NCBI GenBank assembly: GCA_949450265.1 | Contig: CASTMW010000060.1 | Span: 1 to 9,358, forward strand | Direction of reading: 5' to 3' | DNA length: 9,358 nucleotides | Source: an uncultured Eggerthellaceae bacterium | Lineage (GTDB): Bacteria; Actinomycetota; Coriobacteriia; Coriobacteriales; Eggerthellaceae | In this document: positions 1 through 6,300 of the stretch, in pieces | Layout of the letters: each line of letters opens with the position of its first letter | Numbering within the stretch: position 1 is the stretch's first letter | The notes under the pieces: generated by a model | Told to the model about the DNA's origin: nothing | What the model saw: only the letters and a program-made list of their open reading frames with translations | Databases searched by the model: none | Made by a program: the position numbers and the translations under genes

Positions 1-242
1 AGTTCAACCGCTGTTGAGGGCAAAAGATGCTAAAACGACTCCACGTTGCAATACCGAGACGGTACCGTATCGTCATACAAGGTCATGTTCATGTTTCGCC
101 TCTGTAACGTCTTGCCCGCTCATCTGTCCGAATGTGGTTATATACGCTATGATGCAACCGTTGTTGATGCTATGCGAACATCAAGGATGCAACGGCAGGG
201 CTCTTCCTGATGCTTTATCGATGCAGGTAAGAGGAGGCCGTG
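1..242 (+). promoter_or_regulatory. Leader and probable promoter region of the molybdoenzyme operon
   Basis: No convincing gene is visible in these bases; the open frame that crosses them has no ribosome binding site and low-complexity, Cys-rich content. The best -10 candidate is TATGAT at 148-153. There is no good -35 at the usual distance, so the promoter may depend on an activator. After it come an imperfectly repeated GATGCAAC (151-158 and 186-193), an inverted repeat TTGATG-N9-CATCAA (164-184) and further GATGC copies at 209 and 220. A small inverted repeat TCAAC-N4-GTTGA lies at 4-17. The first gene's Shine-Dalgarno, AGGAGG, is at 232-237. The promoter call is weak; that this is the 5' region of the operon is well supported. 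Confidence 0.4.
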
Positions 243-1013
243 ATGTCAGTCGAGAACGAGGGGACCCGCAAGAGCAAGGTTCCTTTCATTAAAGATGCTT
301 CGCTGAACGACCCACAGCAGGCGACCGACCAGATGGGTGCAGTCGGCGATGCGGAAGCGAAGCCCCATAAGAAGCATATGTTCACAAGGCGTAGCGTTCT
401 GGCCATGTGTGGCTGTGGCGTTGCAGGGCTGGTCGCCGGTGGCGTGCTGGCCAGTTGGGGTGTGACCGAGCGTTCCATTGCGTCTGGTCGCGTGGATATC
501 AGGACGACGCCACTCAAGATGATCGTGACTGACCGGGCTCGGTGCTCGGGCTGCCAGCGATGCGAGATGAGCTGCACGTTGAAGAACAATGCGCGTGTGT
601 GCCAGCATATTGCACGCGTGCGCGTATGGGATAACTATAACTTTGGCGCTGGAGTTGATACTGGGGATGGCATATTCGAGGATTGCCAGTTCTCGGTAGA
701 ACATTGCAAGCAATGCGAGGATCCGTGGTGCGCGAACTATTGTCCCGTGCATGCGATCTATGCCGATCCGAAGACGGGCGCTCGTGTGGTCGATGATGGT
801 GTGTGCATTGGGTGCGGCATGTGTGCGCAAGCATGCCCTTGGAATATGCCTCGCATCGATTCCGAGACGGATGTTTCCACGAAGTGCGTCTCGTGCGGCC
901 GTTGTGCGGCGCAATGCCCCAATGGTGCCATCACGTTTGTGGATTGGAAGAACATAGCCCAAGCGGCACTTGATGCTGGTGTGGTTCGCACCATAACGCT
1001 GGTTGACGCGTGA
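243..1013 (+). CDS. Tat-exported four-cluster [4Fe-4S] ferredoxin-like electron transfer subunit
   Basis: Probable electron-transfer subunit of the adjacent molybdoenzyme, 256 aa, acting outside the cytoplasmic membrane. Four complete cysteine sets are visible: C101/C104/C107/C111, C155/C158/C163/C167, C188/C191/C194/C198 and C215/C218/C221/C225, enough for four [4Fe-4S] clusters. The CxxCx4CxxxCP second set is typical of the DmsB/HybA/NrfC group, but the last set is a compact CxxCxxCxxxCP without the long loop usual in DmsB. A twin-arginine motif TRRSVL (R49-R50) is followed by a hydrophobic stretch (about 53-73) with no clear cleavage site, so it may stay anchored. I chose ATG 243 because AGGAGG (232-237) is 5 nt away; GTG 240 is only 2 nt away. 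An in-frame ATG at 378 would give a more usual short Tat leader but has a poor ribosome site. The next gene starts 13 nt after the stop. The fold is near certain; the partner is inferred from context. Confidence 0.9.
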   Translation: MSVENEGTRKSKVPFIKDASLNDPQQATDQMGAVGDAEAKPHKKHMFTRRSVLAMCGCGVAGLVAGGVLASWGVTERSIASGRVDIRTTPLKMIVTDRARCSGCQRCEMSCTLKNNARVCQHIARVRVWDNYNFGAGVDTGDGIFEDCQFSVEHCKQCEDPWCANYCPVHAIYADPKTGARVVDDGVCIGCGMCAQACPWNMPRIDSETDVSTKCVSCGRCAAQCPNGAITFVDWKNIAQAALDAGVVRTITLVDA

Positions 1014-1026
1014 TCGGGGGTCAAAG

Positions 1027-3303
1027 ATGCAGACAAGACCTCTAACACGGCGCACGTTCGTCGCTGGCTGTGCCGCGACGGGTGCAGTAACGGCGCTGGG
1101 TGCAGCACAAGTTGGTGTCGCTTTTGCTGAAGGTGGCCATATCGGACCTGAGGCGCATCCTCAAACCGTACAGGCGCACAGCGTTTGTCAGGCATGTCCG
1201 AATGCATGCGCGTTTACTGCGTTCACAGTGGATGGGAAGCTTGGCAAGGTTATTGGGAGCGCTTTCGACCCGAATGCGGCGGGTACCCTCTGCGCTCGTG
1301 GGTTTGGCTATACGCAGAGCGCGATCTCAAAGAACAATCTTGCCAACCCACTGAAGAAGAAAGACGATGGCACCTTCCGGACCATCGGATGGGATGAGGC
1401 ATTCGCCGAGATCGGCGATGTGATGAGGGCCATTATCGATGAGGCGGGTTCCGGCTCGGTAGGCCTCATATGCGATGGTGCTCTGCCCACTGCTCTGGCC
1501 TACGGCACGCGTTTCATGCATGCGTTGGGAAGCGGCAATGTATGGATCGATGGTGCTACGCGTAACATCGGCAAAGAAGCAGCCTTCGCTCAGGTCATCG
1601 GTGTCGGATCGTATTCGCCTGATCTGGCTCACGCAGATCTGGCATTGCTAGTGGATACGAGTTACGCCGATGTGGTGACCCCGAATGTTGCCGCGGCGCT
1701 CCAAGCCCTGCGCGATGCAGGCAAGCCCATCATCGCCATCGACCCTCGTCTTGGTACGGTAGCATCGTTCGCCGATGATTGGTTCGCGGTGAATCCTGGC
1801 TCTGAACTGGCGCTGCTCTTGGCGCTGTGCAATCATCTGATACGCACGGAGCGCTATGACAAGGCGTTCCTTGCTGTCAATGCTACTGGATTTGAGGAGT
1901 GGGCGCAGGCGATCGATGAGTTCACGCCGATCTGGGCCGAGGCCATCACGGGTGTTCCGAGCTACCGTATCGAAGAGCTGGCTTCGCGGCTTAGCGAGGC
2001 AGCACCGCATGTAGCCATCGAGTACAACAATGGCGATATCGCTGCTGACTCGTATACCAACTCGAGCCAGACCGCACGTGTCGTGTGCTTGCTGAATGCG
2101 TTGTTGGGAACATGGAACATGCCGGGCGGCGCTCTGCTGCCGTTCGATTATGCGGCGTATCAGCCAGAAGCGGTGCTCCCACAAGCAGGTCCCGATGCTG
2201 CGCATCGAGAGACTGTCCCAACTATCGTCAGCTTTCCGTTGGGAGCGCCTTTCGGTGCTTCGGCGGCTGCGACTATACATCAGGCGCAAACAGGATCATT
2301 GAAAGCGATGCTGGTGATCGAAGCGGATATGGCCTATGACCATGCGTGTATGCCGGACGTGGACCGCGCATTGGAAGGGCTCGATCTTATGGTTTGCGTC
2401 TCCCAGCAGATGACGCAAACAGCAACGCTCGCTGATTACGTTCTGCCACTCTGTCCGTATCTCTCATGCGGGTCCTTGCCAGTGTTCTCGCAAGGCACAA
2501 CGCCGGTCGTGTCCATCGCGACCGCGGCGATCGGGTCCAGCGATTCGAACGCTTTGCCCATTGATGCAATCATCGAAGGACTCGCGCGAGCATGCGATGT
2601 GGGAGATGCATTCGCATCTTCGCTTGATGAGGTGGCATCGGCACAGCTCTCAGGTTTGAAGCTGACGATAGAGGGGGTGCGCGATGCTGGATCGGTGGCG
2701 GTGCCCGTGGAGGTTCCGCGCGTTGCATCGTGGCCTACTCCTTCGCATGCGATCCAATTCGTCAGCATTGCATGTGAGCAGGCAGGTGTGGCCGCGCTGC
2801 CGCTTTGGACACCTTTAGAGGAAGCATCAAACATCACGACTGTGGCGAGCGATGATATGAACGATCGCCAACGCGATCGAATCGCTGCGATCGTTGCAGA
2901 TGCGAACGGACCGCTGACCTTCAATCTGATAACCGGTCAACAGCCGGTCATCGGCCAAGGCAGTGCGAACGTGGCCGAGCTGATGGATATCGCCGAGCAA
3001 TACGATCTAGACAGCGTGTGGATCAATGCGGATGTTGCTGCGGTGCTCGACATCGAAACGGGAGATACCATCGCTCTTTCGAATGACAGAGCGACTTGCC
3101 AAGCGAAGGCGTTCGTCACACATCGCATTGTTCCTACGGCGCTGTATCTGCCAAGTTGTTTCGGGCATGCAGCCGAGCGGCAGCGCGTTTCTTTCGGAAA
3201 GGGCGTCAATCCCCTGATCTTCGCTGATCCTGTCATCGAAGAGGGCTACGGGATCCTGTGCACCCAAGGCGCGTGCGTCACGTTGTTGAAAGAAGGTGCA
3301 TGA
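1027..3303 (+). CDS. Molybdopterin-dependent oxidoreductase, catalytic subunit (DMSO reductase superfamily, PhsA/PsrA-like)
   Basis: Catalytic subunit, 758 aa, of a Mo- or W-bisPGD enzyme, exported folded by Tat: TRRTFV at residues 7-12, hydrophobic stretch to about 30, likely cleavage after AFA (residue 34). The N-terminal [4Fe-4S] site is C54/C57/C61/C89, followed by RG (R91), where relatives have K/R for electron transfer to the pterin. The central domain has the family segment LNALLGTWNMPGG, and the C-terminal 130 residues form the dinucleotide-binding domain (VWINADVAAVLDIETGDTI and the following SCFGHA). In the family block GSxN-x(3)-[HD]-x(2)-T-C-x(3)-K, this protein reads GSGNVWIDGATRNIGK, placing Arg179 at the usual Mo-ligand Cys. 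ATG 1027 follows GGGGG and a 6-nt spacer and gives a standard Tat leader; TTG 1003 would overlap the previous gene and has no good site. The substrate (S-, N- or organic oxyanion, or dehydroxylation) cannot be assigned. Confidence 0.93.
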   Translation: MQTRPLTRRTFVAGCAATGAVTALGAAQVGVAFAEGGHIGPEAHPQTVQAHSVCQACPNACAFTAFTVDGKLGKVIGSAFDPNAAGTLCARGFGYTQSAISKNNLANPLKKKDDGTFRTIGWDEAFAEIGDVMRAIIDEAGSGSVGLICDGALPTALAYGTRFMHALGSGNVWIDGATRNIGKEAAFAQVIGVGSYSPDLAHADLALLVDTSYADVVTPNVAAALQALRDAGKPIIAIDPRLGTVASFADDWFAVNPGSELALLLALCNHLIRTERYDKAFLAVNATGFEEWAQAIDEFTPIWAEAITGVPSYRIEELASRLSEAAPHVAIEYNNGDIAADSYTNSSQTARVVCLLNALLGTWNMPGGALLPFDYAAYQPEAVLPQAGPDAAHRETVPTIVSFPLGAPFGASAAATIHQAQTGSLKAMLVIEADMAYDHACMPDVDRALEGLDLMVCVSQQMTQTATLADYVLPLCPYLSCGSLPVFSQGTTPVVSIATAAIGSSDSNALPIDAIIEGLARACDVGDAFASSLDEVASAQLSGLKLTIEGVRDAGSVAVPVEVPRVASWPTPSHAIQFVSIACEQAGVAALPLWTPLEEASNITTVASDDMNDRQRDRIAAIVADANGPLTFNLITGQQPVIGQGSANVAELMDIAEQYDLDSVWINADVAAVLDIETGDTIALSNDRATCQAKAFVTHRIVPTALYLPSCFGHAAERQRVSFGKGVNPLIFADPVIEEGYGILCTQGACVTLLKEGA

Positions 3304-3845
3304 TGGCACGGTATGGCATGTTGATAGATACGACGAAATGCATAGGGTGCTTCACCTGCAGGACGGCATGCCAACGGCAGAATGGCTTGCTCCCCGATCA
3401 GGACTTCATTAGGTTCGAGCAGCGGGAAGTCGGAGAATACCCCGATGTGTCCATCGAGAACATCCCGCTCCAATGCATGCATTGTGAAGATGCTCCGTGC
3501 GCGCAGGTATGCCCTACCGGCGCTGCGCATATGGGCGCCGATGGCATCGTGGAGGTGGACGAGGGACGATGCATCGGATGCTTGTACTGCATGGCTGCAT
3601 GCCCATATCAGGTCCGTGTGCGTAATTCCGAGACTGGCACGGTGGACAAATGCCGTTTTTGCACCGTTTCCGCTGAGGAATCGGGTACCAAGATGTGCAC
3701 CTGTGTGGAGTCCTGCTTGACCGGTGCGCGCATCTTCGGCGATCTGGACGATCCGGACAGTGAGCTGTCTCGTGCGATCGCCCGTACGAACGCTGCGCCG
3801 ATCGCCGGTGATCTGACCGAATCAAAAGTGTTCTACGTGAGGTGA
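3303..3845 (+). CDS. 4Fe-4S dicluster-type electron transfer subunit (DmsB/PsrB/NrfC-like)
   Basis: Iron-sulfur subunit, 180 aa, expected to carry electrons between the NrfD-type membrane subunit and the catalytic subunit. It begins MARYGMLIDTTKCIGCFTC, the usual opening of DmsB/PsrB proteins. Cluster cysteines are C13/C16/C19/C23, C58/C61/C66/C70, C90/C93/C96/C100 and C117/C120/C134/C138, with an extra Cys132 where many relatives have Pro. It has no signal peptide, so it probably leaves the cell in complex with the Tat-bearing catalytic subunit, as known for DmsAB-type enzymes. ATG 3303 shares its A with the upstream TGA (TGATG), indicating translational coupling; AGAAGG at 3291-3296 is 6 nt away. 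ATG 3300, one codon earlier, is the alternative. With the first gene, the operon encodes two separate four-cluster proteins. The family call is firm. Confidence 0.93.
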   Translation: MARYGMLIDTTKCIGCFTCRTACQRQNGLLPDQDFIRFEQREVGEYPDVSIENIPLQCMHCEDAPCAQVCPTGAAHMGADGIVEVDEGRCIGCLYCMAACPYQVRVRNSETGTVDKCRFCTVSAEESGTKMCTCVESCLTGARIFGDLDDPDSELSRAIARTNAAPIAGDLTESKVFYVR

Positions 3846-3850
3846 TCGGG

Positions 3851-4722
3851 ATGACTTTCGAACCCATTTGGGGATTGATCATTGCAAGCTATCTGTTCTT
3901 GGCGGGGCTTGGGGGCGGCGCGTTCGCAGCGTCCACCTACCTGCGTTTGCGCTCTCCCCATTGCGTGCATCTGATCCGCTACGGGCGCATCATTGGGCCG
4001 GTCACGGTGATCGTGGGCCTGGTGCTGCTTATGTTCGACGCGACGGCAGGTTTCCATAATCCGCTGCGCTTCGTGTTCTTACTGACCAATTTCGGGTCAG
4101 TGATGACCTGGGGCGTCGTTTTCCTTGGCGCTTTTGTGATCATTTCGCTGATCGTTGCAGTGATGGATCTGGTCGGTCGAGGCCTCAAGATACCTGTATG
4201 GCTTGATGTGTCCGGTGCGGTGCTAGGCATCTGCGTCTGTGTCTATACCGGTTGTGGAATAACGCGCTCCTGCCGGTGCTGTTCTTGGTGTCGGCGGTCT
4301 CTACGGGCATGGCGGCCATCTTGCTTATCGGCATATTCAAAGCTCCGAAGGAGTTCGGCATATCGGGTGCTTTCAAAAAGTTCCACTTTTTCTTACCGAT
4401 CTTCGAACTTTTCTTGGTGGCATGTTTGCTATTCATCACAGCGAATAGCGCGCAGGAAGCAGGTTGGACCTCGGTGATGAATCTGGTTGCTGGCGATTGC
4501 GCTGTGGTGTTCTGGCTGGTGTTCGTGCTCGCTGGTTTGGTGCTACCGACGATCCTAGAGTGGAAGATGCTGTTCATGTCCACCGAGGAAGTGGAGGAAT
4601 CGCGCCTTGGCCATCAGATTAGCGCGGCGTCGGACATCCTGGTATTGGTGGGCGGGTTCACGCTGCGCGTGCTCATATTGGCGGCAGCCATGCCTTTGAC
4701 CCTTATCCAGCCATGGATGTGA
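3851..4722 (+). pseudogene. NrfD/PsrC-type membrane subunit, split by a frameshift
   Basis: Membrane anchor and quinone-side subunit of the complex. The 5' part (from ATG 3851, SD GAGGTGAT at 3839-3846) encodes an NrfD start with the motif YLFLAGLGGGAF and several hydrophobic helices, reaching VYTG at residues 131-134 (to 4252). That frame then turns into Cys/Arg/Ser-rich nonsense ending at 4477. The genuine continuation, LWNNALLPVLFLVSAVSTG and more helices, is in the next frame from 4252 to the TGA at 4720-4722. In NrfD relatives about ten residues separate YTG from the W-N-x-x-LLPVLF block; here they are adjacent, so the likely event is a small deletion of 3n+1 nt. Rejoined, it has about 290 residues, close to the usual 300-odd. 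Automatic annotation may show two overlapping CDSs, 3851-4477 and 4252-4722. A sequencing or assembly error is possible; no slippery heptamer suggests programmed frameshifting. Confidence 0.8.
4241..4257 (+). other. Frameshift and deletion junction in the NrfD gene
   Basis: The 5' frame reads GTC TAT ACC GGT (VYTG, 4241-4252) and the 3' frame reads TTG TGG AAT (LWN) from 4252. The two homologous segments therefore abut exactly, sharing one T, with the expected connecting loop absent. The codon frames on either side are clean, with no other stop or decay signs, which suggests a recent mutation or an assembly error and not an old pseudogene. Confidence 0.65.
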
Positions 4723-4772
4723 ATGGTCGCGAGAAGGACGCGAGCGGGTATGGATGCACTTGGCGGCATGGT

Positions 4773-4796
4773 ACCTGGTGCCGCAGCGTACCAGGT
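4773..4796 (+). repeat. Inverted repeat in the gap before the DUF4430 gene
   Basis: ACCTGGT (4773-4779) and ACCAGGT (4790-4796) form a perfect 7-bp stem around a 10-nt loop, extendable by one T-G wobble. It lies in the 124-nt gap between the membrane-subunit gene and the lipoprotein gene. No clear U-tract follows (gatgttgttattg), so it is a poor intrinsic terminator. It could be an operator, an RNA-stabilising hairpin or chance. Confidence 0.35.
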
Positions 4797-4846
4797 GATG
4801 TTGTTATTGAATCAAGAGATGACATGATCCAAGGAGGTTGAACGAT

Positions 4847-5407
4847 ATGAAGGTATATCCGATGGATGTGGAACGTGGCGCACGGCAGCACTTCGTCAGG
4901 TCTTTGGCTGGTGTGGTGGCGATCATGCTGGTGGGCGCGTTGGCATCATGCGTGGTCGGCTGTTCGCCAACTCCGTCTGCGACATCGAGCGCATCAAGCG
5001 CGAGCGGTGCAGAGCAGAGCAGTGCTGCATCGGATGGGGTTAAAGCGGGTGAGATGAAGATCAAGGTAGAGATGTCTGAAGCGGTGACCTCTCCCGAGGC
5101 CGCTGATTCTCCGCTGCAATTCTCCGAAGAGCAGATCGACGTGGTGGCCCCTGATGGCTCGACGGCCATCGAAGTGTTGAAGGCAACCGGGCGCGAGATC
5201 AAGACCGAAGGGGATGGCGCGAACGAGAATGTTGTCGCTATCGGTGGTTTGGCCAATGGCGATGCTGGTGAGACCAGCGCATGGGTCTACCGTGTCAACG
5301 ATGTCGATCAGAGCGAGGCACCTGGCACATGCGTCCTGCAGGATGGGGACACGCTCTCGTTCGTCTTTGTGGATGACGCGCCAGTAGCGCGGGCAAGCGT
5401 TTCGTAA
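4847..5407 (+). CDS. Lipoprotein with C-terminal DUF4430 (transcobalamin-C-like) domain
   Basis: Predicted surface lipoprotein of 186 aa. A basic N-region and a hydrophobic stretch (about 20-33) lead to two overlapping lipobox candidates, LASC (Cys35) and VVGC (Cys39). A Ser/Ala-rich linker (about 40-65) follows, as is usual for a lipid-anchored protein. Residues about 96-176 match the DUF4430 pattern: a beta segment, a gatvlevLk-like piece (STAIEVLKATG), a central AWVYRVND and a terminal LQDGDTLSFVF. DUF4430 resembles the C-terminal ligand-binding domain of transcobalamin, so binding of a corrinoid or another small ligand is possible but not shown. ATG 4847 has AAGGAGG at 4831-4837, 9 nt upstream. 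It lies 124 nt after the molybdoenzyme operon on the same strand and could be co-transcribed. The lipoprotein call is confident, the domain call fairly so, and the function is unknown. Confidence 0.82.
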   Translation: MKVYPMDVERGARQHFVRSLAGVVAIMLVGALASCVVGCSPTPSATSSASSASGAEQSSAASDGVKAGEMKIKVEMSEAVTSPEAADSPLQFSEEQIDVVAPDGSTAIEVLKATGREIKTEGDGANENVVAIGGLANGDAGETSAWVYRVNDVDQSEAPGTCVLQDGDTLSFVFVDDAPVARASVS

Positions 5408-5446
5408 CGGATGTGGCGTCTCTGATGTGCGGGCATGATCGCTGGG

Positions 5447-5471
5447 TATGATGGCTCCATTCCAGCTGGAA
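5447..5471 (+). promoter_or_regulatory. Candidate promoter and palindromic operator for the rubredoxin-msrA pair
   Basis: TATGAT at 5447-5452 is a five-of-six match to the -10 consensus, but no clear -35 is visible. Immediately downstream, where transcription would begin, is the perfect 12-nt palindrome TTCCAGCTGGAA (5460-5471), a plausible dimeric regulator site. The rubredoxin ribosome site follows at about 5490-5495. The promoter and operator roles are inferred from position only. Confidence 0.35.
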
Positions 5472-5501
5472 GGCGGCTGGCAAGCTACGAAGGAGACGAT
5501 C

Positions 5502-5666
5502 ATGGACAAATACATCTGCGACGTGTGCGGCTACATCTACGACCCGGCAGTGGGAGACCCCGATGGGGGCATTGCGGCGGGAACGGCCTTCGAGGACATT
5601 CCCGATGATTGGACCTGCCCGGTCTGCGGTGTGAGCAAGGACGACTTCTCCCTCTACGAGGACTGA
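5502..5666 (+). CDS. Rubredoxin
   Basis: Small cytoplasmic electron carrier of 54 aa, the standard length for single-domain rubredoxin. Its iron site is formed by C6/C9 (CDVCGY) and C39/C42 (CPVCG). The conserved YDPAVGDPDGGI and FEDIPDDWTCPVC segments are present, so the fold and Fe(Cys)4 centre are clear. The start ATG 5502 has AAGGAG at 5490-5495, 6 nt upstream. In anaerobes rubredoxin passes electrons from NAD(P)H-rubredoxin or ferredoxin-linked reductases to oxygen- or peroxide-detoxifying enzymes (rubrerythrin, superoxide reductase, flavodiiron proteins). No such partner is in the window; the next gene, 23 nt downstream, is msrA, so this looks like a small oxidative-stress unit. Whether rubredoxin feeds MsrA directly is not known from the sequence. 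Confidence 0.97.
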   Translation: MDKYICDVCGYIYDPAVGDPDGGIAAGTAFEDIPDDWTCPVCGVSKDDFSLYED

Positions 5667-5689
5667 GCGCCGATGGAGGCATGAAGGCC

Positions 5690-6292
5690 ATGAGGGAGCG
5701 GGAGATATACCTGGCTGGCGGGTGCTTCTGGGGCACGCAGGCCTATATGGCGAAGTTGCCCGGGGTGCTCGCCACCCAGGTGGGGTACGCTAACAGTAAC
5801 AGTGCGGATCCCACCTATGAGGATGTGTGCACCGGAAGCACCGGTGCGGCGGAATGCGTGCGTGTGCGCTATGACTCCGATGTGATCGGACTCACCTTAA
5901 TCGTGGAGGCGTTTTTGCGCACCATCGACCCGACCAGCTTGAACCGGCAGGGCAACGATCGCGGCACCCAGTATCGCAGTGGCATCTACTGGACCGACGA
6001 CGCGGATGCCTTCATCGTGCGCAGCATGCTGGCGGAACTGCGCTATCGCAGCGGGGCCAACATCGTGGTGGAGGCCGAGCCGCTGGGGAACTTCTGGGCG
6101 GCCGAGGAATACCACCAAGATTACCTTGCGAAGAATCCAGGCGGATACTGCCATGTCGACCTCTCCGATGCGTCTCGCTTCATCGCGGAGCATGCTTCGG
6201 AGTTCGGGCGCATCAATCGGGTGGTGAAGCTGGAACCCATCGCGGCGCCTGCAGGCGATGCACTTGGTGGACCATCGGGTCTGCCAAGCTAG
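5690..6292 (+). CDS. msrA: Peptide-methionine (S)-S-oxide reductase MsrA
   Basis: Reduces the S-epimer of methionine sulfoxide, free or in proteins, in the cytoplasm; 200 aa, normal for a stand-alone MsrA with no fused MsrB domain. The catalytic motif GCFWG carries the nucleophile Cys12. Other family blocks are DPTYEDVC (40-47), DPTSLNRQGNDRGTQYRSGI (80-99) and EPLGNFWAAEEYHQDYLAKN (130-149), then GGYCH with a likely resolving Cys154. The usual TGHAE block reads TGAAE here. ATG 5690 is preferred because GGAGG (5675-5679) is 10 nt away; ATG 5681, in frame, is only 1 nt from it and would add three residues. The gene sits 23 nt after rubredoxin, probably in the same transcript, and ends 8 nt before the convergent operon. 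The last 20 residues are Ala/Gly/Pro-rich and not part of the core fold. Confidence 0.96.
   Translation: MREREIYLAGGCFWGTQAYMAKLPGVLATQVGYANSNSADPTYEDVCTGSTGAAECVRVRYDSDVIGLTLIVEAFLRTIDPTSLNRQGNDRGTQYRSGIYWTDDADAFIVRSMLAELRYRSGANIVVEAEPLGNFWAAEEYHQDYLAKNPGGYCHVDLSDASRFIAEHASEFGRINRVVKLEPIAAPAGDALGGPSGLPS
6263..6288 (+). terminator. Hairpin over the end of msrA, possible transcription end signal
   Basis: The arms CTTGGTGGACC and GGTCTGCCAAG pair over 11 bp around the loop ATCG. Two of the pairs are G-U wobbles, so the stem is complete only in plus-strand RNA; in minus-strand RNA those positions become A-C mismatches. It covers the last msrA codons and ends one base before the TAG. No U-tract follows, so classical intrinsic termination is doubtful, but the position between convergent genes and the strand bias favour a 3'-end role for msrA. 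Confidence 0.4.
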
Positions 6293-6300
6293 CGTCCACC

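Noticed and set aside
14..292. Small open frame at the left edge
   Set aside because: It has no ribosome site, is Cys/Arg-rich without a motif, and overlaps the start of the well-supported Fe-S gene.
246..1055. Long open frame on the minus strand opposite the first Fe-S gene
   Set aside because: The plus strand has sixteen correctly spaced cluster cysteines in this stretch. The minus-strand product is Arg/His-rich without family features, a typical shadow.
1648..2289. 213-codon minus-strand frame inside the catalytic subunit gene
   Set aside because: The plus-strand protein is continuous and family-like across this region; the reverse product is Arg-rich and lacks a ribosome site.
4241..4257. 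Programmed ribosomal frameshifting in the NrfD gene
   Set aside because: No slippery heptamer or downstream structure was seen, and residues conserved in the family are missing at the junction, which a frameshift alone would not restore.
4801..4828. Possible promoter TTGTTA-N16-CATGAT before the DUF4430 gene
   Set aside because: Both hexamers match at only four of six positions, and transcription would start inside the ribosome binding site at 4831-4837, leaving no usable leader.
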